From Pseudomonas migulae (lineage in GTDB: Bacteria > Pseudomonadota > Gammaproteobacteria > Pseudomonadales > Pseudomonadaceae): 64,000 nt of DNA. Made by a program: the position numbers and the translations under genes. Below are positions 26,123 through 42,030 of this stretch, one piece after another. The notes beneath the pieces are model-generated. The model searched no databases, was not told where the DNA came from, and saw only the letters and a program-made list of their open reading frames with translations. The number at the start of each line of letters is the position of its first letter. Positions within the stretch are counted from its first letter, which is position 1. The DNA lies in NCBI RefSeq assembly GCF_024169315.1, contig NZ_JALJWR010000001.1, forward strand, positions 4,700,501 through 4,764,500. Direction: 5' to 3'.

Positions 26123-26689
26123 ATGGCTGACGAACAGACAGTGGATACGCAAAATCTAGACGCCGATCAGGCTGCCCAGGAATCGGGTAAAGACCTGGCG
26201 GCTCGTGTACAAGTGCTCGAAGAGCAGCTGGCTGGCGCCCAGGATCAGGCCTTGCGTGTAGCAGCTGATCTGCAGAACGTCCGCCGCCGCGCCGAACAGG
26301 ATGTAGAAAAAGCGCACAAATTCGCCCTGGAGAAATTCGCAGGCGATTTGCTGCCGATCATCGACAGTCTGGAGCGTGGCCTGGAGTTGTCCAGCCCGGA
26401 CGACGAAAGCATCCGTCCGATGCGCGAAGGTATCGAGCTGACCCTGAAAATGTTCCAGGACACCCTGAAGCGTTATCAGCTGGAAGCGATCGATCCGCAT
26501 GGCGAACCGTTCAACGCCGTTCAGCATCAGGCAATGGCCATGCAGGAAAGCGCCGACGTCGAGCCGAACAGCGTGCTCAAGGTGTTCCAGAAGGGTTATC
26601 AGCTCAACGGTCGCCTGCTGCGCCCGGCCATGGTCGTGGTCAGCAAGGCTCCTGCGCCGGTTTCGCCTTCGATTGACGAGCAGGCTTGA
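26123..26689 (+). CDS. grpE: GrpE nucleotide-exchange factor
   Basis: 188 residues; ATG at 26123 with AAGGAG upstream. GrpE drives ADP release from DnaK. An acidic, Gln-rich N terminus and long coiled coil (about 25-80: [20 protein letters not shown]) precede the conserved [20 protein letters not shown] and the four-helix/beta domain ending [21 protein letters not shown]. First gene of grpE-dnaK-dnaJ. Its stop codon overlaps the -35 element of a second heat-shock promoter that serves dnaK. Confidence 0.98.
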   Translation: MADEQTVDTQNLDADQAAQESGKDLAARVQVLEEQLAGAQDQALRVAADLQNVRRRAEQDVEKAHKFALEKFAGDLLPIIDSLERGLELSSPDDESIRPMREGIELTLKMFQDTLKRYQLEAIDPHGEPFNAVQHQAMAMQESADVEPNSVLKVFQKGYQLNGRLLRPAMVVVSKAPAPVSPSIDEQA

Positions 26690-26713
26690 AATTAGCCGCA
26701 AGGCCCCCATTTA
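26685..26713 (+). promoter_or_regulatory. Sigma-32 heat-shock promoter of dnaK
   Basis: CTTGAA (26685-26690, covering the grpE TGA), 14-base spacer, CCCCATTTA (26705-26713); 79 bases before the dnaK ATG. Confidence 0.9.
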
Positions 26714-26791
26714 GAAGTCAAGCGTTTAAGTGCTACCGCAGTTAGCCACCACTGCTGCGGCAACCAAATCCAAAGTTTCGGGAGAGTGAAC

Positions 26792-28708
<1,917 letters not shown>

Positions 28709-28762
28709 GTTAGTGGTCGCCCGGTTGACTGCCTTGCGGCGGTGACTGGTAGGATGTCGCCG

Positions 28763-28782
28763 CGCGGGAGCTTGCTCCCGCG
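28763..28782. other. REP-like hairpin in the dnaK-dnaJ gap
   Basis: CGCGGGAGC, TT, GCTCCCGCG: nine perfect pairs, resembling a shortened REP core (GGGAGCTTGCTCCC). It is not followed by T. The 297-base gap between dnaK and dnaJ holds this hairpin and otherwise nothing I recognise. It may trim or stabilise the dnaK mRNA, giving less DnaJ than DnaK. Confidence 0.6.
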
Positions 28783-29005
28783 TTGGCGTGTCTGGAGTAC
28801 ACGAATTTTTACAGCATGCGACAGCGTTCGCGTGTTGGCGGTATGGCCGAAAATGCTCCTGCTTTTCGAGCCGTAAGTGCCGCAATGAATCAAAGACCAG
28901 GATCGTTGAATTGACGTGAGTTGGGTCCGGGCCTGTATTGGGGCTCAACGAGTTTGGCGAGGCTCAGGAGAGGTTTGCCGAACGTCCTTAAGAGTGCAAA
29001 GACTT

Positions 29006-30130
29006 ATGGCAAAGCGTGACTATTACGAAGTGTTGGGTGTTGAGCGTGGCTCGAGCGAAGCGGACCTGAAAAAGGCCTACCGTCGGCTGGCGATGAAGCA
29101 CCACCCGGACCGTAATCCCGATGACAAAGCGTCGGAAGAAATGTTCAAAGAGGCCAACGAGGCCTACGAAGTGCTGTCCGATTCCAGCAAGCGCGCGGCG
29201 TACGACCAGTATGGTCATGCCGGCGTCGACCCGAGCATGGGCGGCGGCGGTGCCGGGTTTGGCGGTCAGAACTTCTCCGACATCTTCGGCGATGTCTTCA
29301 GTGACTTCTTCGGTGGCGGTCGCGGCGGTGCTCGTGGCGGTGCCCAGCGCGGCAGCGATTTGCGTTACACCCTGGAGCTGAATCTGGAAGAAGCGGTGCG
29401 CGGCACGACCGTGAATATCCGCGTTCCGACACTGGTCAACTGCAAACCGTGTGATGGTTCGGGCGCCAAGAAAGGCTCCTCTCCGATCACCTGCCCGACG
29501 TGCGGCGGTATCGGTCAGGTCCGCATGCAGCAAGGTTTCTTCTCGGTGCAGCAGACCTGTCCGCGCTGCCATGGCCAGGGCAAGATCATTTCCGATCCAT
29601 GCACCTCCTGTAACGGTGACGGTCGCGTTGAAGAGTACAAGACCCTTTCCGTGAAAGTGCCGGCCGGTGTCGACACTGGCGACCGCATTCGTCTGTCCGG
29701 CGAAGGCGAGGCGGGTGCTCAGGGTGGTCCGACTGGCGACCTGTATGTAGTGATCAATGTGCGCGAGCACGCGATCTTCCAGCGCGATGGCAAGCACCTG
29801 TTCTGCGAAGTGCCGATCAGCTTCGTCGATGCGGCGCTGGGTGGCGAGCTGGAGATTCCGACCCTCGATGGTCGGGTCAAACTGAAAATCCCTGAAGGGA
29901 CTCAGACCGGCAAGCAATTCCGTGTGCGCGGCAAAGGCGTCGCGCCTGTGCGTGGCGGTGGTGCCGGCGACCTGATGTGCCGTGTGGCGGTCGAAACCCC
30001 GGTCAACCTGGGTCGCCGTCAGCGCGAATTGCTGGAAGAATTCCGCAGTTCGCTGGCAGACGACAACAGCCATTCGCCGAAAACCACCGGTTGGTTCGAA
30101 GGCGTGAAGCGCTTCTTCGGCGATCTGTAA
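29006..30130 (+). CDS. dnaJ: Co-chaperone DnaJ (Hsp40)
   Basis: 374 residues from the ATG at 29006 ([15 protein letters not shown]). The J domain has the HPD triplet in [11 protein letters not shown] (about 33-35). Then come a Gly/Phe-rich linker (about 75-125), four zinc-finger repeats [24 protein letters not shown] and CTSCNGDG (about 148-210), and the C-terminal substrate domains. It stimulates DnaK ATP hydrolysis. The ribosome binding site is weak (AAGAG); dapB follows nine bases after the stop. Confidence 0.98.
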   Translation: MAKRDYYEVLGVERGSSEADLKKAYRRLAMKHHPDRNPDDKASEEMFKEANEAYEVLSDSSKRAAYDQYGHAGVDPSMGGGGAGFGGQNFSDIFGDVFSDFFGGGRGGARGGAQRGSDLRYTLELNLEEAVRGTTVNIRVPTLVNCKPCDGSGAKKGSSPITCPTCGGIGQVRMQQGFFSVQQTCPRCHGQGKIISDPCTSCNGDGRVEEYKTLSVKVPAGVDTGDRIRLSGEGEAGAQGGPTGDLYVVINVREHAIFQRDGKHLFCEVPISFVDAALGGELEIPTLDGRVKLKIPEGTQTGKQFRVRGKGVAPVRGGGAGDLMCRVAVETPVNLGRRQRELLEEFRSSLADDNSHSPKTTGWFEGVKRFFGDL

Positions 30131-30946
<816 letters not shown>

Positions 30947-30956
30947 GATGCAGCCG

Positions 30957-30996
30957 AAACCGGGCTCCAACCCAGCGATGGGGCCCGGTTTTATTA
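30957..30996 (+). terminator. Terminator of dapB
   Basis: AAACCGGGC (30957-30965) pairs with GCCCGGTTT (30983-30991), followed by TATT; an inner pairing TCCA.../...TGG extends the stem. Confidence 0.85.
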
Positions 30997-31056
30997 CGCC
31001 AAGCGACGTCCTGTCGCATTCCCCGGCCTTTAAGGCTCATTGGCGGTAGACCAAAA

Positions 31057-31209
31057 ATGCCTTTTTCTGTAAGCTACAGCTTTAGTGTGTCCACTAAAAG
31101 CGCGCAGAATAATTCAGTGAAGAAGCGGGGTGACGTGTCCATACGTCACTCCGCTTTTTTACAACCTGCGATCGCCCTTTCAGGCTTTATTTACGGGAGG
31201 TCTTCTTGA
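31057..31209 (+). CDS. Possible 50-residue leader peptide overlapping the carA start
   Basis: The frame ATG at 31057 to TGA at 31207-31209 encodes 50 residues, starting [13 protein letters not shown] and ending SGFIYGRSS. Its stop overlaps the TTG start of carA (TTGA), the usual geometry of a translationally coupled leader. It runs straight through the strong terminator-like hairpin at 31123-31160, so ribosomes on it could prevent hairpin formation. No good ribosome binding site precedes the ATG and no known family is recognised, so it may be chance. Too short for ordinary gene callers. Confidence 0.35.
   Translation: MPFSVSYSFSVSTKSAQNNSVKKRGDVSIRHSAFLQPAIALSGFIYGRSS
31123..31160 (+). terminator. 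Attenuator-like terminator upstream of carA
   Basis: AAGCGGGGTGACGT (31123-31136), six-base loop, ACGTCACTCCGCTT, then T to 31160: 14 pairs with one G-U and a six-base T run. It lies only 46 bases before carA, after the dapB terminator, so it either ends a short leader transcript (attenuation) or blocks read-through into a promoter placed downstream of it. Confidence 0.85.
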
Positions 31210-32342
31210 CTAAGCCAGCCATACTCGCCCTTGCTGATGGCAGCATTTTTCGCGGCGAAGCCATTGGAGCCGACGGTCAAACCGTTGGAGAGGTGGTGTT
31301 CAACACCGCCATGACCGGCTATCAGGAAATCCTTACCGATCCTTCCTACGCCCAACAGATCGTTACCCTGACTTACCCGCACATCGGCAACACCGGCACC
31401 ACGCCGGAAGACGCCGAGTCCGACCGCGTCTGGTCTGCTGGCCTGGTCATCCGTGACCTGCCACTGGTTGCGAGCAACTGGCGTAACACGATGTCCCTGT
31501 CCGACTACCTGAAAGCCAACAACGTTGTGGCCATCGCCGGTATCGACACCCGCCGCCTCACGCGCATCCTGCGTGAAAAAGGCGCGCAGAACGGCTGCAT
31601 CATGGCCGGTGACAACATTTCCGAAGAAGCGGCCATCGCCGCGGCTCAAGGCTTCCCTGGCCTGAAAGGCATGGACCTGGCAAAAGTCGTCAGCACCAAA
31701 GAGCAGTACGAATGGCGCTCGACTGTCTGGGACCTGAAAACCGACAGCCACGCGACCATCGACGCTTCCGAGCTGCCGTACCACGTGGTTGCCTACGACT
31801 ACGGCGTCAAGCTGAACATCCTGCGCATGCTGGTCGCGCGCGGTTGCCGCGTCACCGTAGTGCCGGCTCAAACACCAGCTGCCGACGTGCTGGCGATGAA
31901 GCCGGACGGCGTGTTCCTGTCCAACGGCCCTGGTGATCCGGAGCCTTGCGACTACGCGATCCAGGCGATCAAGGACGTGCTGGAAACCGAGATCCCGGTG
32001 TTCGGTATCTGCCTCGGTCACCAACTGCTGGCCCTGGCCTCTGGCGCCAAGACCCTGAAAATGGGCCACGGCCACCACGGTGCCAACCACCCGGTTCAGG
32101 ATCTGGACAGCGGTGTGGTGATGATCACCAGCCAGAACCACGGTTTTGCGGTAGACGAAGCGACCTTGCCGGCCAACGTTCGCGCGATTCACAAATCGCT
32201 GTTCGACGGCACCCTGCAAGGCATCGAGCGCACCGACAAGAGCGCCTTCAGCTTCCAGGGTCACCCGGAAGCCAGCCCTGGCCCGAACGACGTAGCGCCA
32301 TTGTTCGATCGCTTCATCAACGAAATGGCCAAGCGACGCTGA
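31206..32342 (+). CDS. carA: Carbamoyl-phosphate synthase, small (glutaminase) subunit
   Basis: 378 residues. I keep the TTG at 31206 ([13 protein letters not shown]) because GGGAGG lies at 31195-31200 and the protein begins at the conserved family N terminus. CarA hydrolyses glutamine and passes ammonia to CarB to make carbamoyl phosphate for arginine and pyrimidines. The N-terminal domain shows [21 protein letters not shown]. The class-I amidotransferase triad is visible: Cys in [16 protein letters not shown] (about 260), and His/Glu in [11 protein letters not shown] (about 350). Confidence 0.97.
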   Translation: MTKPAILALADGSIFRGEAIGADGQTVGEVVFNTAMTGYQEILTDPSYAQQIVTLTYPHIGNTGTTPEDAESDRVWSAGLVIRDLPLVASNWRNTMSLSDYLKANNVVAIAGIDTRRLTRILREKGAQNGCIMAGDNISEEAAIAAAQGFPGLKGMDLAKVVSTKEQYEWRSTVWDLKTDSHATIDASELPYHVVAYDYGVKLNILRMLVARGCRVTVVPAQTPAADVLAMKPDGVFLSNGPGDPEPCDYAIQAIKDVLETEIPVFGICLGHQLLALASGAKTLKMGHGHHGANHPVQDLDSGVVMITSQNHGFAVDEATLPANVRAIHKSLFDGTLQGIERTDKSAFSFQGHPEASPGPNDVAPLFDRFINEMAKRR

Positions 32343-32364
32343 TCGCTCGCCTTGATGCAGCAAA

Positions 32365-32403
32365 GCTTGAGGGTGGTCCCGACACCGGCGGCCCCCTCAA
32401 GGC
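32365..32403 (+). other. Intercistronic hairpin between carA and carB
   Basis: CTTGAGGG (32366-32373) pairs with CCCTCAAG (32394-32401) around a GC-rich 20-base loop, followed by GCTTTAAAG. It could be an mRNA-processing element. The 118-base gap holds no gene, whereas P. aeruginosa, as I recall, has an extra gene between carA and carB. Confidence 0.5.
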
Positions 32404-32460
32404 TTTAAAGATTGAACAAGACGGCTTGCCGACTGACCTGCGGATTTGAGTGACAAACCC

Positions 32461-35678
<3,218 letters not shown>

Positions 35679-35682
<4 letters not shown>

Positions 35683-36155
35683 TCAAATACCCAATGACCG
35701 TCCAGGGCGCGAAAGCCCTGGAAGAAGAACACGCTCACCTGACCAAGGTCGTCCGTCCGAAGCTCAGCCAGGACATCGGCACGGCCCGCGAGTTGGGTGA
35801 CTTGAAGGAAAACGCCGAATACCACGCTGCTCGCGAGCAGCAAGGTATGGTCGAGGCGCGGATCCGTGACATTGAAGGCCGGATTCAGAACCAGGTCATC
35901 ATCGACGTCACGACCATTCCTCACACCGGCAAAGTGATCTTCGGCACCACCGTTGAAATCGCCAACGTCGAGACGGACGAGCGCGTGACTTACCACATCG
36001 TGGGCGAGGATGAGGCTGACTTCAAACTCGGCAAGATTTCGGTAGGTTCGCCATTGGCTCGTGCCTTGATTGCCAAGGAAGAGGGTGATGTGGTCGCGGT
36101 GAAAACGCCTGGTGGCGTTATCGAGTACGAGATTGTCGAAGTTCGCCACATCTGA
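35679..36155 (+). CDS. greA: Transcription elongation factor GreA
   Basis: 158 residues, standard length. The N-terminal coiled coil carries the tip acidic residues ([19 protein letters not shown], about 38-57) that enter the RNA polymerase secondary channel and promote cleavage of backtracked RNA. The C-terminal FKBP-like domain ends [17 protein letters not shown]. It overlaps carB by four bases and so belongs to its operon. A GC hairpin follows six bases after the stop. Confidence 0.98.
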
Positions 36156-36161
36156 ACGCAG

Positions 36162-36182
36162 GCGCCCGCTTCGTGCGGGCGC
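36162..36182 (+). terminator. GC-rich hairpin after greA, abutting the next start
   Basis: GCGCCCGC, TTCGT, GCGGGCGC: eight GC pairs, ending two bases before the ATG at 36184. There is no T tract, so it may be a pause or translational hairpin rather than a full terminator. Confidence 0.55.
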
Positions 36183-36183
36183 G

Positions 36184-36588
36184 ATGCTTTGGCAACTGAC
36201 TCAGATGTTGTGGGTCGGCGGCCTGTGGCTGTTACATATCGGTCTGCTGCCGGTGCTGGGCCAAATTGGCCTGGCGCCGCTGCTGATCGATGAAATTGCA
36301 GGCATGCTTAACTCGCTGATGGTGGGATTCGCCGCAGCGTGCGTGGTGTTTCAGGCTTTGGTGCTGGTTCAGGCCGAGGGCCTTGCCAGTCTATGGCGCG
36401 ATATTCGCGGGCAGCTGCTGCTGATGGCGCTGTATGCGTGCGGGATGTATACCGCTGCGCGTGTCGGCTGGCCGGATGCAGTGCGTTGGCAGGTGTTCAG
36501 TTATCTGGTTCTGGGCTTTTCCGGGCTGGTGCTGGTGCTGCAACCAGTGCCTGGATGGAGCGGCAGGGTGCGCGAAGCACACCCTTGA
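36184..36588 (+). CDS. Four-helix inner-membrane protein (DUF4149-like)
   Basis: About 134 residues with four transmembrane segments (roughly 5-30, 45-65, 80-98, 105-125). It resembles DUF4149-type small membrane proteins found between greA and yhbY in other pseudomonads; no function is known to me. The start is uncertain: the ATG at 36184 has no ribosome binding site and directly follows a stable hairpin, and the frame stays open back to 36112 inside greA, so a GTG/TTG start overlapping greA is possible. Convergent with yhbY. Confidence 0.8.
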   Translation: MLWQLTQMLWVGGLWLLHIGLLPVLGQIGLAPLLIDEIAGMLNSLMVGFAAACVVFQALVLVQAEGLASLWRDIRGQLLLMALYACGMYTAARVGWPDAVRWQVFSYLVLGFSGLVLVLQPVPGWSGRVREAHP

Positions 36589-36597
36589 CCCTTGCCA

Positions 36598-36906
36598 TCA
36601 TTTGAAGCGATGGACGTTCGACAGCTGCTTGTTGACGCTGAAGTTCTTGCGGTAAATCAGTGCCATCTTGCCGATGACCTGAACCAGATCCGCTTTGCCG
36701 ACCTTGCAGAGTTCTGCAATGGACGCCAGGCGCGATTCGCGATCGAGGATGTTGAGCTTGATTTTGATCAGCTCGTGATCCGCCAAGGCGCGTTCAAGTT
36801 CGGCTAGCACACCTTCAGTCAAACCGTTGTCAGCCACAATCAAAACCGGTTTCAGATGGTGGCCAATGGATTTGTACTGTTTCTTCTGCTCTTGAGTGAG
36901 CGGCAT
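36598..36906 (-). CDS. yhbY: YhbY-family RNA-binding protein
   Basis: 102 residues with a single CRS1/YhbY (CRM) domain: KKQYKSIGHHLKPVLIVADNGLT at the start in pieces, then ELIKIKLNIL and the GKADLVQVIGKMALIYRKN core. It associates with the pre-50S ribosomal particle. It is divergent from rlmE (101 bases), another 50S-related gene, and convergent with the membrane protein gene, nine bases away. Confidence 0.95.
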   Translation of the reverse strand: MPLTQEQKKQYKSIGHHLKPVLIVADNGLTEGVLAELERALADHELIKIKLNILDRESRLASIAELCKVGKADLVQVIGKMALIYRKNFSVNKQLSNVHRFK

Positions 36907-37007
36907 AATCTGACCCTTTAGTCTGGATTCTGTAAAATGGCGGCCATTTTACCCGAGGGTTCGTGGATCCGCCCAATTAATCACGACCCTTATCATCGAG
37001 GTGCCCA

Positions 37008-37637
37008 ATGGCGCGTTCCAAGACAAGCCTTGGTTGGCTGAAACGACATGTCAATGATCCCTATGTGAAGCAGGCGCAGAAGGATGGTTACCGCTCGCGT
37101 GCGAGTTACAAGCTTCTGGAGGTCCAGGAGAAATACAAGCTGATCCGTCCGGGTATGAGCGTTGTCGACCTGGGTGCGGCGCCTGGCGGCTGGTCGCAGG
37201 TCACTAGCCGGCTGATCGGTGGTCAGGGGCGTCTGATCGCCTCGGACATCCTGGAAATGGACAGCATTCCGGACGTGACTTTCATCCAGGGTGACTTCAC
37301 CCAGGACGAAGTGCTCGCTCAGATCCTTGAAGCCGTGGGTAATTCGCAAGTGGACCTTGTGATTTCCGATATGGCCCCCAATATGAGTGGTACGCCTGAG
37401 GTGGACATGCCAAAAGCCATGTTTCTATGTGAACTGGCTCTTGATCTGGCGGCTCGGATACTCAAGCCGGGCGGTAATTTCGTGATCAAGGTGTTTCAGG
37501 GCGAAGGGTTTGATGCTTACGTGAAGGACGCTCGTCAGAAATTCGACAAGGTCCAGATGATCAAGCCGGACTCCTCCCGTGGCAGTTCCCGCGAGCAATA
37601 CATGCTGGCTTGGGGCTATCGCGGCCGTAGTGAGTAA
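37008..37637 (+). CDS. rlmE: 23S rRNA 2'-O-methyltransferase RlmE (FtsJ/RrmJ)
   Basis: 209 residues. It methylates the ribose of U2552 in 23S rRNA on the 50S subunit. Visible features: [14 protein letters not shown] (substrate Lys), the SAM loop [18 protein letters not shown] (about 54-71), the catalytic Asp in [11 protein letters not shown] (about 123) and the Lys in [12 protein letters not shown] (about 164). It is heat-shock linked with ftsH in E. coli; here 193 bases separate them and I see no sigma-32 promoter in that gap. Confidence 0.97.
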   Translation: MARSKTSLGWLKRHVNDPYVKQAQKDGYRSRASYKLLEVQEKYKLIRPGMSVVDLGAAPGGWSQVTSRLIGGQGRLIASDILEMDSIPDVTFIQGDFTQDEVLAQILEAVGNSQVDLVISDMAPNMSGTPEVDMPKAMFLCELALDLAARILKPGGNFVIKVFQGEGFDAYVKDARQKFDKVQMIKPDSSRGSSREQYMLAWGYRGRSE

Positions 37638-37830
37638 AACGAGGTTTTTTTGCGGGTCGATAGGATTTTCGTATTTCGCCCCGTGAGCATTAGCGAATAT
37701 TGTGTAGAAAGTGTTTCACAAAGGGTTACAGACGGCGCCTGCCAGAGCCGTAGGTAATGTAGTAAGTTAGGCCGGTGAATATCATGCGAAGCGCGCGCCA
37801 TTAGCGGAGCTTGCTTCAGAGGGTAGTTAA

Positions 37831-39750
37831 TTGAACGATATGGCAAAGAATCTGATCCTGTGGTTGATCATCGCGGCTGTCCTGGTGACAGTGATGAACA
37901 ACTTCTCCAGCCCTAACGAGCCGCAGACCCTCAACTATTCCGACTTCATCCAGCAGGTCAAGGATGGCAAGGTCGAGCGCGTAGCCGTAGATGGCTATGT
38001 GATTACCGGTAAGCGCAACGATGGCGACAGCTTCAAGACCATCCGTCCCGCTATCCAGGACAACGGTCTGATCGGCGATCTCGTGGACAACCACGTGGTA
38101 GTCGAAGGCAAGCAGCCTGAACAGCAAAGCATCTGGACTCAACTCCTGGTCGCGAGCTTCCCGATCCTGGTGATCATTGCCGTGTTCATGTTCTTCATGC
38201 GGCAGATGCAGGGCGGTGCCGGAGGCAAGGGCGGGCCGATGAGCTTCGGCAAGAGTAAGGCGCGCCTGTTATCCGAAGACCAGGTGAAAACCACCCTGGC
38301 TGATGTTGCCGGTTGCGACGAAGCCAAAGAGGAAGTCGGCGAACTGGTCGAGTTCCTTCGTGATCCGGGCAAGTTCCAGCGCCTGGGCGGCCGCATTCCA
38401 CGCGGCGTACTGATGGTCGGTCCTCCGGGTACCGGTAAAACCTTGCTGGCCAAGGCGATTGCCGGCGAAGCCAAAGTGCCGTTCTTCACCATTTCCGGTT
38501 CCGATTTCGTCGAAATGTTCGTCGGCGTCGGTGCGAGCCGTGTTCGTGACATGTTCGAGCAGGCCAAGAAGCACGCGCCATGCATCATCTTCATCGATGA
38601 AATCGACGCCGTCGGTCGCCACCGTGGCGCCGGCATGGGCGGTGGTCACGATGAGCGCGAGCAGACTCTCAACCAGTTGCTGGTAGAGATGGACGGCTTC
38701 GAAATGAATGACGGCATCATCGTAATTGCAGCAACCAACCGTCCGGACGTACTGGACCCCGCGTTGCTGCGTCCGGGCCGTTTCGACCGTCAGGTCGTGG
38801 TCGGTCTGCCGGATATCCGTGGTCGTGAGCAAATTCTCAAGGTCCACATGCGCAAAGTGCCAATGGGTGACGACGTTGCTCCGGCGGTCATTGCTCGTGG
38901 TACGCCTGGTTTCTCCGGTGCCGACCTGGCCAACCTGGTGAACGAAGCGTCGTTGTTCGCTGCCCGTACCGGCAAGCGCATCGTCGAAATGAAAGAGTTC
39001 GAACTGGCCAAAGACAAGATCATGATGGGCGCCGAGCGCAAATCGATGGTCATGTCCGAGAAAGAGAAGCAGAACACCGCTTATCACGAAGCAGGCCACG
39101 CCATCGTGGGCCGCGTCGTGCCAGAGCATGATCCGGTCTACAAGGTGTCGATCATCCCGCGCGGTCGTGCGCTGGGCGTGACCATGTTCCTGCCGGAAGA
39201 AGATCGTTACAGCCTGTCCAAGCGTGCATTGATCAGTCAGATCTGCTCGCTGTACGGCGGCCGTATCGCTGAAGAAATGACCCTGGGCTTCGACGGTGTG
39301 ACCACCGGTGCGTCCAACGACATCATGCGTGCCAGCCAGATTGCACGGAACATGGTGACCAAATGGGGTCTTTCGGAAAAACTCGGTCCGTTGATGTACG
39401 CCGAAGAAGAGGGCGAAGTGTTCCTCGGTCGCGGCGGCGGTGGTCAGAGTGCAAGTTTCTCCGGTGAGACAGCCAAGCTGATCGACTCCGAAGTGCGCAG
39501 CATCATTGACCAGTGCTACGGCACGGCCAAGCAGATCCTCACGGATAACCGTGACAAGCTCGATGCGATGGCTGATGCCCTGATGAAGTATGAAACGATC
39601 GATGCTGATCAGATCGACGACATCATGGCGGGTCGTACGCCTCGCGAACCTCGTGACTGGTCGGGCGGCACCGGTACTTCCGGAACACCTCCGGCAGTGC
39701 AGGATCCGCGTCCGGAAACACCGATCGGCGGTCCGGCTGCTGACGTTTAA
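37831..39750 (+). CDS. ftsH: ATP-dependent zinc metalloprotease FtsH
   Basis: 639 residues from the TTG at 37831, which has GAGGG seven bases upstream; the ATG at 37840 would leave that site 16 bases away, so TTG is favoured. Two membrane segments (about 8-24 and 103-123) flank a periplasmic part. The AAA domain has Walker [15 protein letters not shown] (about 195) and Walker [16 protein letters not shown]; the zinc site is HEAGH (about 418). It degrades membrane proteins, sigma-32 and LpxC. A Pro/Gly-rich tail ends the protein. folP follows eight bases on. Confidence 0.98.
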   Translation: MNDMAKNLILWLIIAAVLVTVMNNFSSPNEPQTLNYSDFIQQVKDGKVERVAVDGYVITGKRNDGDSFKTIRPAIQDNGLIGDLVDNHVVVEGKQPEQQSIWTQLLVASFPILVIIAVFMFFMRQMQGGAGGKGGPMSFGKSKARLLSEDQVKTTLADVAGCDEAKEEVGELVEFLRDPGKFQRLGGRIPRGVLMVGPPGTGKTLLAKAIAGEAKVPFFTISGSDFVEMFVGVGASRVRDMFEQAKKHAPCIIFIDEIDAVGRHRGAGMGGGHDEREQTLNQLLVEMDGFEMNDGIIVIAATNRPDVLDPALLRPGRFDRQVVVGLPDIRGREQILKVHMRKVPMGDDVAPAVIARGTPGFSGADLANLVNEASLFAARTGKRIVEMKEFELAKDKIMMGAERKSMVMSEKEKQNTAYHEAGHAIVGRVVPEHDPVYKVSIIPRGRALGVTMFLPEEDRYSLSKRALISQICSLYGGRIAEEMTLGFDGVTTGASNDIMRASQIARNMVTKWGLSEKLGPLMYAEEEGEVFLGRGGGGQSASFSGETAKLIDSEVRSIIDQCYGTAKQILTDNRDKLDAMADALMKYETIDADQIDDIMAGRTPREPRDWSGGTGTSGTPPAVQDPRPETPIGGPAADV

Positions 39751-39758
39751 GGTTTGAA

Positions 39759-40610
39759 ATGACTTCTGTTCTGTCCTCGACCCGGTTGCCTTGCGGCAAC
39801 CGGGTTCTTGATTTGGCCCAGACGCATGTCATGGGCATTCTCAATGTCACTCCCGACTCCTTCTCCGACGGCGGCCAATACAGCCAGCTCGATGCGGCCT
39901 TGCGTCATGCCGAAGCCATGGTGTTGGCTGGCGCGACGCTGATTGATGTCGGCGGTGAGTCGACCCGGCCCGGTGCCAGGGCGGTTTCCTCCCTGGAAGA
40001 GCTGGAGCGCGTAGCGCCGATCGTTGAGCGCATCAATCGCGAGCTGGATGTGATTATCTCTGTCGATACCTCGACGCCAGCCGTCATGCGCGAAACCGCA
40101 CGGCTGGGCGCAGGTTTGATCAATGACGTTCGTGCATTGCGGCGTGAAGGTGCCCTGGACGCTGCGGCGGACACTGGTTTGCCGGTCTGTCTGATGCATA
40201 TGCTCGGTGAGCCAGGCGACATGCAGGATAATCCGCATTATCAGGACGTCACCAAGGAAGTGAGCGAGTTTCTCGCCGAGCGCATGGCGCAGTGTGCATC
40301 AGTCGGAATTCCGGCTGATCGGATCATCCTGGATCCGGGTTTCGGCTTCGCCAAAACCTTGCAGCACAATTTAAGTTTGTTCAAACATATGGAAGCCCTG
40401 CATCGCTTTGGTCGGCCCCTGTTGGTTGGGGTTTCGCGCAAGAGCATGATAGGTCAGGCCCTGAATCGCCCGGTCGGAGAGCGACTGCATGGCGGTTTGG
40501 CACTCGCGGCACTGGCTTCATTCAAGGGTGCGCGTATATTGCGCGTCCATGATGTGGCCGAAACCGTCGATGTGGTGCGAATGATCGCTGCAGTGGAATC
40601 AGCCGAATAA
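39759..40610 (+). CDS. folP: Dihydropteroate synthase
   Basis: 283 residues. It condenses p-aminobenzoate with the pterin pyrophosphate in folate synthesis, and is the sulfonamide target. Signatures: [16 protein letters not shown] (about 24-39), [12 protein letters not shown] (about 64), [15 protein letters not shown] loop (about 105), and [12 protein letters not shown] (about 222). Located between ftsH and glmM as in many gamma-proteobacteria. Confidence 0.98.
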   Translation: MTSVLSSTRLPCGNRVLDLAQTHVMGILNVTPDSFSDGGQYSQLDAALRHAEAMVLAGATLIDVGGESTRPGARAVSSLEELERVAPIVERINRELDVIISVDTSTPAVMRETARLGAGLINDVRALRREGALDAAADTGLPVCLMHMLGEPGDMQDNPHYQDVTKEVSEFLAERMAQCASVGIPADRIILDPGFGFAKTLQHNLSLFKHMEALHRFGRPLLVGVSRKSMIGQALNRPVGERLHGGLALAALASFKGARILRVHDVAETVDVVRMIAAVESAE

Positions 40611-40626
40611 GAATGATGGAGCACTT

Positions 40627-41964
40627 ATGACTAAGAAATACTTTGGCACCGACGGGATTCGTGGTCGGGTCGGCGAATATCCGATTACTCCTGAATTCAT
40701 GCTCAAGCTCGGTTGGGCCGCGGGCATGGCATTCCGCAAAATGGGCGCCTGCAAGGTGCTGGTGGGCAAGGACACCCGGATCTCCGGGTACATGTTCGAA
40801 TCGGCGCTTGAGGCAGGACTGACTTCGGCCGGTGCCGACGTGATGCTCCTGGGCCCGATGCCGACCCCGGCCATCGCTTATCTGACGCGGACGTTCCATG
40901 CCGAGGCAGGGATCGTGATCAGTGCTTCGCACAATCCTCACGATGACAATGGCATCAAGTTTTTCTCCGGAAAGGGCACCAAGCTGCCGGATGAAGTCGA
41001 GCACATGATCGAAGAGTTGCTCGACACCCCGATGACCGTTGTTGAGTCGAGCAAGATCGGCAAAGTGTCGCGTATCAACGATGCGTCGGGCCGTTATATC
41101 GAATTCTGCAAGAGCAGCGTGCCGACCGGCACCAGCTTTTCGGGCCTGAAGATCGTGATCGATTGCGCTCACGGCGCGGTCTACAAAGTGGCCCCAAGCG
41201 TATTCCGCGAGCTGGGTGCCGACGTCGTTGTGCTGTCCGCGCAACCGAACGGTCTGAACATCAATGAAAACTGCGGTTCGACCCATATGGGCCAACTGCA
41301 GGCTGCCGTGCTGGCCGAGCATGCCGATCTGGGCATTGCTTTCGACGGTGACGGCGATCGGGTTCTGATGGTCGATCACACAGGTGCCATTGTCGATGGA
41401 GACGAGCTGCTGTTCATCATTGCCCGCGACCTGCATGAGCGTGACCTGTTGAAGGGTGGCGTGGTCGGGACATTGATGAGCAACCTGGGGCTGGAACTGG
41501 CTCTGGCGGATCTGTCGATTCCATTTGTGCGTGCGAACGTCGGTGACCGTTATGTGATCGCGGATCTGCTGGAGCGCAACTGGCTGGTGGGTGGCGAGAA
41601 CTCGGGTCATATCGTTTGCTTCAATCACACCACCACCGGTGATGCGATCATCGCTGCGTTGCAGGTGCTGATGGCGTTGCAGACGCGCTCCGAAGGACTG
41701 GGTCAAGCCAGGCAGGCGCTGCGCAAGTGCCCTCAGGTGCTGATCAACGTACGGTTCGGCGGTGGTGCGAGCCCGCTGGACCATCCGTCGGTCAAAGAAG
41801 CCAGCGAGCGCGTGACCAAAGCCATGGCGGGTCGTGGGCGCGTGCTGTTGCGCAAGTCCGGGACGGAGCCGTTGGTGCGTGTCATGGTCGAAGGCGAGGA
41901 CGAAACACAGGTTCGCGCCTACGCCGAAGAGCTGGCAAAACTGGTTACTGAAGTTTCTGCCTGA
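40627..41964 (+). CDS. glmM: Phosphoglucosamine mutase
   Basis: 445 residues. It converts GlcN-6-P to GlcN-1-P on the way to UDP-GlcNAc for peptidoglycan and LPS, and so also to the sugar nucleotide used by PelF. The active-site phosphoserine lies in [17 protein letters not shown] (about 98-114), the Mg2+ loop is [13 protein letters not shown] (about 239), the sugar-binding loop is GGENSGHI (about 323), and the phosphate-binding [12 protein letters not shown] is near 410. Confidence 0.98.
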   Translation: MTKKYFGTDGIRGRVGEYPITPEFMLKLGWAAGMAFRKMGACKVLVGKDTRISGYMFESALEAGLTSAGADVMLLGPMPTPAIAYLTRTFHAEAGIVISASHNPHDDNGIKFFSGKGTKLPDEVEHMIEELLDTPMTVVESSKIGKVSRINDASGRYIEFCKSSVPTGTSFSGLKIVIDCAHGAVYKVAPSVFRELGADVVVLSAQPNGLNINENCGSTHMGQLQAAVLAEHADLGIAFDGDGDRVLMVDHTGAIVDGDELLFIIARDLHERDLLKGGVVGTLMSNLGLELALADLSIPFVRANVGDRYVIADLLERNWLVGGENSGHIVCFNHTTTGDAIIAALQVLMALQTRSEGLGQARQALRKCPQVLINVRFGGGASPLDHPSVKEASERVTKAMAGRGRVLLRKSGTEPLVRVMVEGEDETQVRAYAEELAKLVTEVSA

Positions 41965-42030
41965 ATTCGGCTTGCCAGCCATGATTGTGTTGGGTAACAT
42001 CTGCGCCCACTTTGACCGACGAGGTACAGC

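Noticed and set aside
37638..37830. Heat-shock promoter for ftsH
   Set aside because: Only a partial CCCCGTG element is present and no matching CTTGAA at proper spacing.
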